A DNA stretch of 32,044 bases from Acidobacteriota bacterium (lineage in GTDB: Bacteria; Acidobacteriota; Terriglobia; Acidiferrales; UBA7541): positions 1 through 32,044 of the forward strand of contig JAKASX010000040.1 of NCBI GenBank assembly GCA_021818865.1. The letters are read 5' to 3'. Of this stretch, positions 8,900-17,163 are shown one piece after another. The notes beneath the pieces were generated by a model. It did no database searches. It was not told the DNA's origin and worked only from the letters and a program-made list of their open reading frames with translations. The position numbers and the translations under genes were made by a program. The stretch's first letter is position 1, and each line of letters starts with the position of its first letter.

Positions 8900-9880
8900 T
8901 CAGAGGCCGAGCAAGTGGCGAGCATTGCCGCCGAGAATGGCCTGGCGCTCGTCTTCGGAAATCCGAAGAGAAGCGATGCTTTCTCGCATCCGCTCGATGC
9001 TGCCGATGCGATGCGGATAATCGCTGCCGGCGACGATGCGATCGGCGCCGGCGAAACCGATCGCGAACTGGATCGCGGCGGGATCGAAATTCACCGTATC
9101 GTAAAAGAAATCCCTGAGCGAAAGACTGGGCGGCTGGTGGAGGTGCGTGCGGCATTCGGGGAAAGCCTCGTAGCCGCGGTCGAGCCGCTCGGCCAGATAC
9201 GGAATCGCGCCGCCCAGATGCCCGAGCACCCAACGGATGCGGGGAAAGCGTTCGGTGACGCCGGAGAAAACCAGATGAGCGGCCGCGAGCGTGGTATCGC
9301 ACAGGAAACCGACGAGCGGCATCAGCCAGTATTCCTTCATCGCCTCGACGCCGAGCGGGCTGGTGGGATGAATGAAGAAAACGGCGCCGAGATCGTTCGC
9401 GACCTCATAGAGCGGCCAGAAACGCTCGTCGGCGAGAGCGGCGCCGTTGACGTTGCTGAAGAGCATCGCGCCGGGCAAGCCGAGCTGGCGCATGGCGCGG
9501 TCGAGTTCCCTGGCCGACGCGGCGGAATCGTTGAGCGGGAGCGTGGCGAGCGCGGTGAAGCGGTGGGGACGGTCGTGAGCGGCGCGAGCGAAGGCGTCGT
9601 TGACGAGCGAGGCGAGGCGCACGGCGACAGCGGGCGTTTCGACGTGCGTGCCGGGCGTGGTGAGAGTGAGCACTTGAAGGTCCACTCCGCGCGCCGGGAC
9701 ATCCTCCTCCCGAAACGCCAGGTCGCGATGGCCGCGGACGGCGACGTTGTAGTCGCCGGGATAGTGCAGCCAGGGATTGCCTTCGGCGTCGCGGGTGACG
9801 CGAACGTTGCTCGGGCCGGTTTCGAGAGCAGCGAGATAGTCCGGCGGGTAATAGTGGGTGTGAAAATCAACCACGGTCAT
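8900..9880 (-). CDS. ACMSD-like amidohydrolase family 2 protein (metal-dependent decarboxylase)
   Basis: A 326-residue TIM-barrel amidohydrolase-2 protein resembling 2-amino-3-carboxymuconate-6-semialdehyde decarboxylase (ACMSD), which diverts kynurenine-pathway flux away from quinolinate. Metal ligands are visible in order: the N-terminal HxH in VDFHTHYYP (H7, H9), the histidine in AVFFIHPTSPLG (about 171), the histidine in WVLGHLGGAIPYLAERLDRG (about 221), and the aspartate in IVAGSDYPHRIGS (about 287). The GHLGG and GSDYPH signatures are classic for this family. An AGGAGG sequence lies 12 bases before the ATG at 9880. It converges on the kynureninase-like gene, so the two are neighbours but not co-transcribed. 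Related enzymes decarboxylate other aromatic acids (for example gamma-resorcylate), so the exact substrate is inferred from context. Confidence 0.75.
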   Translation of the reverse strand: MTVVDFHTHYYPPDYLAALETGPSNVRVTRDAEGNPWLHYPGDYNVAVRGHRDLAFREEDVPARGVDLQVLTLTTPGTHVETPAVAVRLASLVNDAFARAAHDRPHRFTALATLPLNDSAASARELDRAMRQLGLPGAMLFSNVNGAALADERFWPLYEVANDLGAVFFIHPTSPLGVEAMKEYWLMPLVGFLCDTTLAAAHLVFSGVTERFPRIRWVLGHLGGAIPYLAERLDRGYEAFPECRTHLHQPPSLSLRDFFYDTVNFDPAAIQFAIGFAGADRIVAGSDYPHRIGSIERMRESIASLRISEDERQAILGGNARHLLGL

Positions 9881-10042
9881 GGCGATGCGCTCCCTCCTGC
9901 CGCAAAGCTCCTCAAGCTAATCGGACGTGGCCGCGAAAACAAGGGAAATCGAAGCAGGGATGAGGAACCGAATCCGGAACCCGAGTGGGCGCGAGCCGGG
10001 TCGGGATTTGGCTGCTACACTGTCCATGAAGGCATTCGCGCG

Positions 10043-11065
10043 ATGAAACGAGCGATCCAAACGGCGGTCTGGACGTTCCTGATCGCGGTGCTGGCTGTGG
10101 TTCCGCGCGCATTTGCGGCCGGCGCCACGGCCAAGCACAGCAGCGCCGCGACCGCACTCTTTGCGCGAGCGCTTGATGCGTTGGACTTCCAATCGCCAGA
10201 CGCACCGGCGTTTCGGCTGCGGGCCAGCGTGCGGGTGGATTTCGGCCAAGGGCGGATTGCACGCGGGCAGATTTTCGACATCTGGACGCCCGGAGGCTGG
10301 TGGCACAACGAAGTGGCTCTGGGCGGCTACCACCGGCTGGAGGTTTCCAACGGGAAACGGATGTGGGTTCTGAGCGACCTGCGCTACCTCCCGTTCCCGA
10401 TTTTCCTGATGCAGAGGGCCATGGCGCTTTCCGCGTTGCTGCGCTGGGCGCTGGCGCAAAGGCTGAGCGAGCCGGTGCGCGTGAGCGGGAGCGGCGAGAT
10501 CTGCGTGAGAGCGACCGGCCGCGAGAACCAGAGCGAATATTGCTTCGATCCGGCGAGCGGAAATCTGGTGCGGATGTCCGACAGCCGCTGGAACGCCATC
10601 TATGAATATTCCGACTACGCGCCGCTCGCTGATAGACGATTTCCCCGCCGTATTCGCGTTTTGCGCGGCAACGGCCAGACCTCCGCTTCGATTCAGGTGG
10701 ACGAGCTTACGACCGAGAGCCGTTTCAACCTGAGGGATTTCCTTCCGCTGAAGGGGGCAATCGAACGTCCGCTGGCGGCGGAATGCACGGAGATCCTTCC
10801 GGTGAGGCTGAAGAAAATGGTGCGGCCGAAATATCCCAAGCAGGCGCAAGCGGTGGGAATCAGCGGCGTGGTGCGTTTTTACGCCGAGATCGGCACCGAC
10901 GGCAAGCCGCGGGGGATGTGGCTGCTCAATTCCTCGCCGCCGGTGCTGACCGACGCGGCAGAAGCCGCCGTGAGCCAGTGGCGCTACGATCCCGAAACCT
11001 GCCGGCCGGGCGGGGAAAAACTTCCCGCCATCGTTCCGATCAACGTTCTGTTCGTCACGCAATAA
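10043..11065 (+). CDS. Exported TonB C-terminal domain protein
   Basis: A 340-residue protein with a signal peptide (MKRAIQTAVWTFLIAVLAVV, then RAFA before AGA). The last ~85 residues are a TonB C-terminal domain: RPKYPKQAQAVGISGVVRFY, EIGTDGKPRGMWLLNSSPP and AAEAAVSQWRYDPETC carry the family's YP, G-V-V and aromatic positions. The middle region (about 45-250; FRLRASVRVDFGQGRIARGQ, FDIWTPGGWWHNEVALGG, MWVLSDLRYLPFP) is beta-rich and suggests a lipoprotein-carrier-like or DUF-type sensing domain, which I cannot name with confidence. There is no proline-rich linker and no retained membrane anchor of classical TonB, so energising an outer-membrane receptor is doubtful. A role in envelope protein interactions is more likely. 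The ATG at 10043 is the only start in frame near the signal peptide. A TACACT sequence at 10016-10021 could be a -10 box. Confidence 0.75.
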   Translation: MKRAIQTAVWTFLIAVLAVVPRAFAAGATAKHSSAATALFARALDALDFQSPDAPAFRLRASVRVDFGQGRIARGQIFDIWTPGGWWHNEVALGGYHRLEVSNGKRMWVLSDLRYLPFPIFLMQRAMALSALLRWALAQRLSEPVRVSGSGEICVRATGRENQSEYCFDPASGNLVRMSDSRWNAIYEYSDYAPLADRRFPRRIRVLRGNGQTSASIQVDELTTESRFNLRDFLPLKGAIERPLAAECTEILPVRLKKMVRPKYPKQAQAVGISGVVRFYAEIGTDGKPRGMWLLNSSPPVLTDAAEAAVSQWRYDPETCRPGGEKLPAIVPINVLFVTQ

Positions 11066-11160
11066 GTCCGCTGGAGAAGATGAGCCGGCGGGAGGAGTTT
11101 GCCAGCCTGCGGCGAAGTGTGTTGTTCTGTGCGGTTGGATTTCGACGAACGAGGGTGCGG

Positions 11161-12285
11161 ATGACCAGGTATCTGTGCGGATGCTTGCTGCTGATGCTGT
11201 GCGGATCGCTCGGCGCGAGGGCGCAGGGAATTATTTTTACCAACGGCGACCATTTGAGCGGGACGTGGGTGGACGTGGAGGGAACGACCATCGAATTCAG
11301 CTCGAATATGGTGGGCAAGGTGGCGATTCCGGAAGCAAAAGTCAGTTCGTTTGGAATCGCAGAAAGCGTGGTGGTGCTGCTCCGGAACGGCCAAACCCAT
11401 CCGGCCACCCAGGCCGAGTTCGCCGCCGGCGCATGGACCTTCGAATCGCACGGCAAAGCACAGAGCGTTCCCGCCGGTGAAATCGCGGCGATCATTCCCG
11501 CGTCGGCGTATCAAGCGGTGGTTCGCGAGGGCGGAGCGAAAATCTGGCGCGGATGGCGCGGCGGGGCGACCTTCGGCTACAGCCTGCAGCATGGGGACCA
11601 GGACGCCCGCACGGTGAGCGTGGGCCTGAACGCGGTTCGACGCCGACCGGGCCTGGCCGGATTGAGCGACCGCTGGCGCACGACGTATACTCTCAACCTC
11701 CTTTTCGCCAACGCGAAGAGCGCTGGACAACAGATCAGTTCCAACACGTTCACCACCGCGCTGCGGCAGGACTATTTTTTTCAGCCTCAGAACTTTCTTT
11801 TCGTACTCGGCCAGATGGACCACATCCAGACGCAAAACCTGAATCTGCGCCAGACTTACGGCGGAGGGTTCGGCCGGGACTTGATGGCGAACAATCGAGT
11901 CAAGTTCAGCCTGCTGGGCGGAGCGACGTTTTCGAACCAGAAATTCGTCGCGACGCCGGCCGAGCAACTGGCCGAAGCGCTGGCCGGCGAGCACCTCACT
12001 CTGGCGGTGAACCGGCAGATCGCGTTCGGCCACTCGCTGACCGTTTATCCGAATCTTTCGAATCCAGGGCAATACCGCTTCGATACGTCTTCCTCTTTTA
12101 TGTTCCATCTGAATTCGTGGCTTTCGGCCAATCTGGGCGCCACCGATTTCTACATCAGCCAGATTCCTCCCGGCTCGGCCACCAGCGTCACGACGATCGG
12201 CCCGGGCGGAACGCTCATCACCTCCGTTTTGCCCGCGCACAAAAACAACCTCACCGTGACCGCCGGGGTGGGGCTGAATTTTTGA
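11161..12285 (+). CDS. DUF481 family outer-membrane beta-barrel protein
   Basis: A 374-residue exported protein. The signal peptide is MTRYLCGCLLLMLCGSLGAR followed by AQG. A first domain (about 22-125) reads IIFTNGDHLSGTWVDVEGTT and IEFSSNMVGKVAIPEAKVSS, a small beta domain often seen ahead of DUF481. From about residue 130 there are alternating amphipathic strands typical of a salt-induced-outer-membrane-protein-like DUF481 barrel (GGATFGYSLQHGDQDARTVS, LRQDYFFQPQNFLFVLGQMD), ending in LTVTAGVGLNF with a terminal phenylalanine as expected for an outer-membrane protein. It lies 95 bases after the TonB-domain gene in the same direction and is followed by a strong terminator. Earlier in-frame starts exist, but the ATG at 11161 puts the signal peptide at the N terminus. 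Cellular function is unknown. Confidence 0.8.
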   Translation: MTRYLCGCLLLMLCGSLGARAQGIIFTNGDHLSGTWVDVEGTTIEFSSNMVGKVAIPEAKVSSFGIAESVVVLLRNGQTHPATQAEFAAGAWTFESHGKAQSVPAGEIAAIIPASAYQAVVREGGAKIWRGWRGGATFGYSLQHGDQDARTVSVGLNAVRRRPGLAGLSDRWRTTYTLNLLFANAKSAGQQISSNTFTTALRQDYFFQPQNFLFVLGQMDHIQTQNLNLRQTYGGGFGRDLMANNRVKFSLLGGATFSNQKFVATPAEQLAEALAGEHLTLAVNRQIAFGHSLTVYPNLSNPGQYRFDTSSSFMFHLNSWLSANLGATDFYISQIPPGSATSVTTIGPGGTLITSVLPAHKNNLTVTAGVGLNF

Positions 12286-12362
12286 GCGAAACACCCGCGC
12301 GAGTCGCCACGGCAAACGGCGGTGCGGCGGTCCGCGCGGGGGGCGGGGTGGCGAGTGGGCCG

Positions 12363-12383
12363 CGCGTTCAGAACGCGTTTTTT
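12363..12383 (+). terminator. intrinsic terminator after the DUF481 gene
   Basis: CGCGTT-CAG-AACGCG forms a perfect six-pair stem with a three-base loop (12363-12377) directly followed by six T residues (12378-12383). It lies 77 bases after the DUF481 stop and before the treZ promoter candidate, separating the two transcription units. Confidence 0.75.
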
Positions 12384-12394
12384 CGATCCAGCGC

Positions 12395-12422
12395 TTGTCG
12401 GCGCGCGAAGCGCCGATACAAT
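12395..12422 (+). promoter_or_regulatory. candidate sigma70-type promoter for treZ
   Basis: TTGTCG (12395-12400), a 16-base spacer and TACAAT (12417-12422) lie just after the terminator and about 50 bases before the treZ ATG. The -10 box matches five of six consensus positions and the -35 four of six. Confidence 0.45.
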
Positions 12423-12473
12423 GACAGAATCGATTTCGCGTTGCAAAACCCGAATGAGGGGCCGAGAGGTGAA

Positions 12474-14330
12474 ATGAACCTCGGGAGCGGGCCAAAACTC
12501 GGCTGCACGACCCTTGCCAGCGGAGGCGCTGAATTTTTCGTCTGGGCGCCGCGCGCGGCCAAGGTGGAATTGCGCGTGGTTGAGCCGAGCGAGCGCCGGA
12601 TCGCCATGCGGCACGCCGGCCGCGGCTATTACCATGCACTGGTGAACGAAATTTCTCCCGGCGATCTGTACTTTTACCGGCTCGATGACCGCGTGGATCG
12701 TCCCGACCCGGCCTCCCGGCTGCAGCCGCGCGGCGTACACGGGCCCTCAGCGGTAACGGATCTGAGCTTCGACTGGAACGACAGCGGCTGGAAGGGTCCG
12801 GCGCTCGAGGACTATCTCTTTTACGAAATTCACGTCGGCACGTTCACGCAAGAGGGGACGTTCGACGGCGTTGCCCGGAAGCTGGACGACCTGGCCGAGC
12901 TTGGCGTGACGGCAATCGAATTGATGCCGGTGGCACAATTTCCCGGCGCGCGCAACTGGGGCTACGACGGGGTTTATCCCTTCGCCGTGCATGCGAGCTA
13001 CGGCGGGCCGGAGGGCTTGCAGCGGCTGGTGGACGCCTGCCACCGGCGCGGGCTGGCGGTCGCGCTCGACGTTGTTTACAACCACCTTGGCCCGGAAGGA
13101 AATTACCTTTCCGAATTCGGTCCCTATTTCACCGACCGGTACCGGACGCCGTGGGGCGAAGCGGTGAATTTCGACGGGGCCGAGAGCGACGAAGTGCGCC
13201 GGTACTTCATCGAGAACGCGCTTGACTGGATCACCGATTTCCACGTTGACGCGCTGCGGCTCGACTCGGTGCACGCCATCGTGGACAATTCGGCAACGCC
13301 TTTTCTCGAGGAGCTTTGCGCTTCGGTGCACGAGCGGGCGCGGGCGCTGGGACGCCGCGTGCAGGTGATCGCGGAGAGCGACCGAAACGACGCCCGGTTG
13401 GTGCGCGAGCGGGAACGCGGCGGGTGGGGGCTCGACGCCGTCTGGAACGACGATCTGCATCACGCCTTGCACACGCTCCTGACCGGCGAGCGCGCGGGAT
13501 ATTACGCGGATTTTGGAGCGATCTTGGATCTGGGCAGGGCGTTCACCGACCGCTTCGCTTACTCCGGCCAATATTCCGCATTCCGGCGCAGGCGGCAGGG
13601 AAATTTCGCCGGCGACATTCCCGCCCGGCGCTTCGTCGTTTTCTCGCAGAATCACGACCAGACGGGCAATCGCATGCAGGGCGAGCGGCTGAGCGCGCTG
13701 GGTTCGTTCGAGGAATTGAAGCTGGCCGCCGGCGTGATTTTGCTTGGGCCGTTTCTTCCGTTGCTGTTCATGGGCGAGGAATATGGCGAGCGGGCGCCGT
13801 TTCTCTATTTCGTGAGCCACGGCGATCCCGATCTGGTGGAGGCAGTGCGGCGCGGACGCAAGCAGGAGTTTGCCGCATTCGATTGGCGCGGCGAGCCACC
13901 CGATCCGCAGGACGAAGGAACGTTTCTGCGGTCGAAGCTCGGCTGGGAGTTGGCTTCTTCACCGTCAAACCGGGCGCTGCGCGAGTTTTATCGCGAGACG
14001 ATTCGCCTGCGTCGCCAAACGCTGGCGATTGCAGGCAAGCATTCGGAAACCGTGCAGGTTTCCGTCCAGCCGGAAGGGAAGGCTGTGGCGATCCGGCGGA
14101 AAAGCGACGGGAGCGAGGTGCTGGTTGCATTTCATTTCGGCGAACACGAGACGGCGGTCGAATTGCCTGCCGGCGAGGGGTGTTGGGAAAAGGCGTTCGA
14201 TTCGGCCGAGCCGCGTTGGCAGGGGCGCGGAAGCGCGGCGCCGGCGCGAATCGAGGCGAGCGGCGAACCGACGATTGTGACGGCGAGCGAGCGGTCGTTT
14301 TTCGTCTACGTGCGAAGCGAGGCGTCCTGA
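12474..14330 (+). CDS. treZ: Malto-oligosyltrehalose trehalohydrolase
   Basis: A 618-residue GH13 enzyme that releases trehalose from maltooligosyltrehalose in the cytoplasm (TreY/TreZ route). The N-terminal carbohydrate-binding-type domain carries GGAEFFVWAPRAAKVELRV. The catalytic barrel begins near YLFYEIHVGTFTQEGTFDGV. The GH13 triad is visible as D264 (VDALRLDSVHAI), E301 (VIAESDRN) and D395 (SQNHDQTGNR). The N-H-D-Q-x-G-N-R form is characteristic of TreZ, as is NWGYDGVYPFA near residues 161-171. Length is normal (about 600). GAGAGGTGAA just before the ATG at 12474 is a good ribosome site. The next gene starts three bases after the stop. The usual partner treY is not next to it, and a GH57-DUF3536 gene sits in its place. 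Confidence 0.93.
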   Translation: MNLGSGPKLGCTTLASGGAEFFVWAPRAAKVELRVVEPSERRIAMRHAGRGYYHALVNEISPGDLYFYRLDDRVDRPDPASRLQPRGVHGPSAVTDLSFDWNDSGWKGPALEDYLFYEIHVGTFTQEGTFDGVARKLDDLAELGVTAIELMPVAQFPGARNWGYDGVYPFAVHASYGGPEGLQRLVDACHRRGLAVALDVVYNHLGPEGNYLSEFGPYFTDRYRTPWGEAVNFDGAESDEVRRYFIENALDWITDFHVDALRLDSVHAIVDNSATPFLEELCASVHERARALGRRVQVIAESDRNDARLVRERERGGWGLDAVWNDDLHHALHTLLTGERAGYYADFGAILDLGRAFTDRFAYSGQYSAFRRRRQGNFAGDIPARRFVVFSQNHDQTGNRMQGERLSALGSFEELKLAAGVILLGPFLPLLFMGEEYGERAPFLYFVSHGDPDLVEAVRRGRKQEFAAFDWRGEPPDPQDEGTFLRSKLGWELASSPSNRALREFYRETIRLRRQTLAIAGKHSETVQVSVQPEGKAVAIRRKSDGSEVLVAFHFGEHETAVELPAGEGCWEKAFDSAEPRWQGRGSAAPARIEASGEPTIVTASERSFFVYVRSEAS

Positions 14331-14333
14331 ACC

Positions 14334-16757
14334 GTGGAACGATACATCTGCATTCACGGCCATTTCTACCAGCCGCCGCGGGAGAATCCGTGGCTCGAGG
14401 CGATCGAGCTGCAGGATTCCGCGTATCCCTATCACGACTGGAACGAGCGCGTGGCCGCCGAATGCTACGCGCCGAATTCGGCCGCGCGGATTCTGGACGG
14501 CACGGGCCGGATCGAAAGCATCGTCAATAACTATTCGAGGATCAGCTTCAATTTCGGTCCGACGCTACTCAGTTGGCTCGAGGGAAAAAGCCCGGACACC
14601 TATCAGGCGATCCTGGCCGCCGACCATCTGAGCCGGAAACGCTTTTCCGGGCACGGCTCGGCAATCGCCCAAGCCTACAACCACATGATCCTGCCGCTGG
14701 CGAATGCGCGGGACAAGGAAACGCAAATTCGGTGGGGCATTCGCGATTTCGAGCATCGCTTCGGGCGCCACCCCGAAGGCATGTGGCTGCCGGAAACGGC
14801 GGTGGATCTGGAAACGCTGTCGCTCCTGGCACGCCACGGCATTCAGTTCACCATCCTTTCGCCGCACCAGGCCCGGCGCGTGCGCGCGCTCGGCCGGCGA
14901 AACTGGCGCGACGTCAGCGGACGGATCGATCCTTCGCGCCCGTATCAGGCGGTGCTCGGCACCGGCCACGCCATTTCACTTTTCTTCTACGACGGGCCGA
15001 TATCGCAGGCGGTGGCGTTCGAGGGACTATTGCAGAAGGGCGAATTCCTGGCCGACCGGCTGCTGAGCGCGTTCGTCGAGGCGCGCACGTGGCCGCAGAT
15101 CATCCACATCGCGACGGACGGCGAAACCTACGGCCATCACCAGCACCACGGCGACATGGCGCTTGCTTACGCGCTTCAATACATCGAGCGGAATCAACTG
15201 GCGCGGCTCACGAACTACGGCGAATACCTGGCCAAGCATCCTGCCTCGCATCAGGTGCAAATCCACGAAAACAGTTCGTGGAGCTGCGTCCACGGCGTGG
15301 AACGCTGGCGCGCCGATTGCGGCTGCAATTCGGGCCGGCATTCCGGCTGGCATCAGCGATGGCGGCAGCCGCTGCGCGAAGCGCTCGACCATCTGCGAGA
15401 CGCGGTGGCCGAGCGATTCGAAGCGCGGGCGGCGTGGCTCCTGAAGGATCCCTGGGAAGCGCGCAACGATTACATCGAGGTGATCCTGAACCGGTCGGAA
15501 GAGAGCGTGGAAACTTTCCTCGAGCGCCACGCGCCGCGCGCGCTCGATCCCTCCGAGCGCGTTCTGGCGCTCAAGATGCTCGAACTGCAGCGGCACGCGA
15601 TGCTGATGTACACGAGCTGCGGCTGGTTTTTCGACGAGGTTTCGGGGCTGGAAACGGTTCAGGTGCTGCAGTACGCGGCGCGGGTGCTGCAACTCCAGCG
15701 GGACATTTCCGGCGAAGACCTGGAGCCCGAATTCGTGAACCGACTCGGCCGGGTTCCCTCGAATCTGCCGGAATTCGCGAGCGGCCGGGCCGTGTACCAG
15801 AAGATGGTCTTGCCGGCGATGGTGGATCTGGAGAAGGTGGGCGCGCACTACGCGGTGAGTTCGCTTTTCGAGGATTACGGCCCGCGCACGCAGGTCTTCT
15901 GCTACCAGGTGGAACGCGAAGACTATCGCTCGCGCGCGGCGGGAAAAATCCGTTTGGCCGTGGGCCGCGCCAAAATCATTTCGGAAATCACCGAGGAATC
16001 GAGCCAGGTAACGTTTGGCGTGGTGCATCTGGGCGACCAGAACGTGAGCGGAGGAGTCCGCGCGTACCAGGGCGAGGAAGCGTACGACCAATCCGCGGAA
16101 CGGATCGTCGCCACATTCGAACAGAGCGATTTTGCGGAACTGGTGCGGGAGATGGACCGCAGCTTCGGCGCCGGGGTCTACACGATCGAGATGCTGTTTC
16201 GCGACGAGTTGCGCAAGATTCTGGACTCGATTCAGGCCGCGACGCTGGCCGAAGCCGAAACGACCTACGGACAGTACTTCGAAAATCACGTTTCGCTCAT
16301 CCGCTTCATCACGCGAATGCGGATTCCGCTGCCGCGCCATCTGCAGATCGCCGCGGAATTCACGTTGAACGCGGCGCTGCGGCGCAGCCTCGAAGCCGAT
16401 ATTCTGAACGGCACGCAGATCGACCGGATTCTCGACGAAGTGAAGCAGGCCGGCGTGCAACTGGACGTTCCGACGCTCGAATTCCTGGTCCGCAGGAAAG
16501 CCGACCGGCTGGCGGAATGGCTGAGCGAGGACCCGACCGAGATCGAACGTCTGCAGATCCTCGATCAGGCGGTGTCGCTGGTGAAAAGGCTTCCCTTCGA
16601 GGTGCGCCTCTGGAAGGCGCAAAACACGTTTTTCCGGATTTTACAGTCGCAGCATCCGCGCTTTCTGGCCGAAGCGGAGGGCGGTGACGAATTCGCCCGC
16701 GAATGGCTGGAGGAGTTCCGCAGGCTGGGCGAGCGGCTGTCGGTGCTGGTGCCATAA
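14334..16757 (+). CDS. GH57 family glycoside hydrolase with DUF3536 domain
   Basis: An 807-residue protein starting at a GTG three bases after treZ. The N-terminal ~330 residues are a GH57 catalytic domain: the opening HGHFYQPPRENPW contains the family's H-x-Q-P-like motif, GMWLPETA (about 149-156) holds the likely nucleophile E154, and IATDGETYGHHQHHG (about 259-273) holds the likely acid/base D262. These residue roles are assigned by analogy to GH57 branching enzymes and glucanotransferases. From about residue 400 onward is the helical DUF3536 region (LALKMLELQRHAMLMYTSCG, WFFDEVSGLETVQVLQYAAR), typical of large uncharacterised GH57 proteins. It probably acts in the cytoplasm on alpha-glucans. 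The three-base spacing implies co-translation with treZ, so it may supply or process TreZ substrate. True activity (amylase, glucanotransferase or a TreY substitute) is unknown. Confidence 0.85.
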   Translation: MERYICIHGHFYQPPRENPWLEAIELQDSAYPYHDWNERVAAECYAPNSAARILDGTGRIESIVNNYSRISFNFGPTLLSWLEGKSPDTYQAILAADHLSRKRFSGHGSAIAQAYNHMILPLANARDKETQIRWGIRDFEHRFGRHPEGMWLPETAVDLETLSLLARHGIQFTILSPHQARRVRALGRRNWRDVSGRIDPSRPYQAVLGTGHAISLFFYDGPISQAVAFEGLLQKGEFLADRLLSAFVEARTWPQIIHIATDGETYGHHQHHGDMALAYALQYIERNQLARLTNYGEYLAKHPASHQVQIHENSSWSCVHGVERWRADCGCNSGRHSGWHQRWRQPLREALDHLRDAVAERFEARAAWLLKDPWEARNDYIEVILNRSEESVETFLERHAPRALDPSERVLALKMLELQRHAMLMYTSCGWFFDEVSGLETVQVLQYAARVLQLQRDISGEDLEPEFVNRLGRVPSNLPEFASGRAVYQKMVLPAMVDLEKVGAHYAVSSLFEDYGPRTQVFCYQVEREDYRSRAAGKIRLAVGRAKIISEITEESSQVTFGVVHLGDQNVSGGVRAYQGEEAYDQSAERIVATFEQSDFAELVREMDRSFGAGVYTIEMLFRDELRKILDSIQAATLAEAETTYGQYFENHVSLIRFITRMRIPLPRHLQIAAEFTLNAALRRSLEADILNGTQIDRILDEVKQAGVQLDVPTLEFLVRRKADRLAEWLSEDPTEIERLQILDQAVSLVKRLPFEVRLWKAQNTFFRILQSQHPRFLAEAEGGDEFAREWLEEFRRLGERLSVLVP

Positions 16758-17163
16758 GTTCCCGTTGTGAATAAGCCTCCCGCCCGCTGTTGGGTCCGGC
16801 TCCTTTCCCATTTCCGACCTGTGGATGCGAGGAACCAAATTCCCTGCTCGAGCAACCGGTAAGGCTTTTCTTCCCGGCAGGCCGGTGGCAAAGTAGGCAA
16901 TGGGCACGCGTATCGCTCATTTCCCGGCACGCGCGGCATTGCTTGCGTCTCCCTTCGCGCCCGGGCAGCCGCTCGCGCGATAGCGAGGGAACACAAGAGG
17001 CCAAGCGGCACCGGGCCCGATCGCGCTGAATCCCCCGGCGAGCGGTCCGGCACACATTTTCCGCGGGGGGCGCCGGCTACGATCTGAGGGCAATTTCGAT
17101 TATTTTCCGCGGCAGAGCCTGGACGCATTTTTCGGCGAGTGAGGAAAGGGACCGATTGCGGCG
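16758..17163. other. 406-base intergenic gap between the GH57 gene and treS
   Basis: No convincing plus-strand gene. TTTTCCGCGG occurs twice (17057-17066 and 17102-17111). TACGAT at 17078-17083 could be a -10 box for treS, without a good -35. On the minus strand around 16890-16940 a frame reads KQCRACREMSDTRAHCLLCH, a CxxC-x9-CxxC pattern like a zinc ribbon. That frame runs on into the antisense of the GH57 gene, so a real gene is not supported. No clear terminator was seen after the GH57 gene. Confidence 0.6.

Noticed and set aside
14334-16757. Calling the GH57-DUF3536 protein TreY
   Set aside because: TreY is a GH13 enzyme. This protein has GH57 motifs (HGHFYQPPRE, WLPETA, DGETYGHH) and no GH13 triad.
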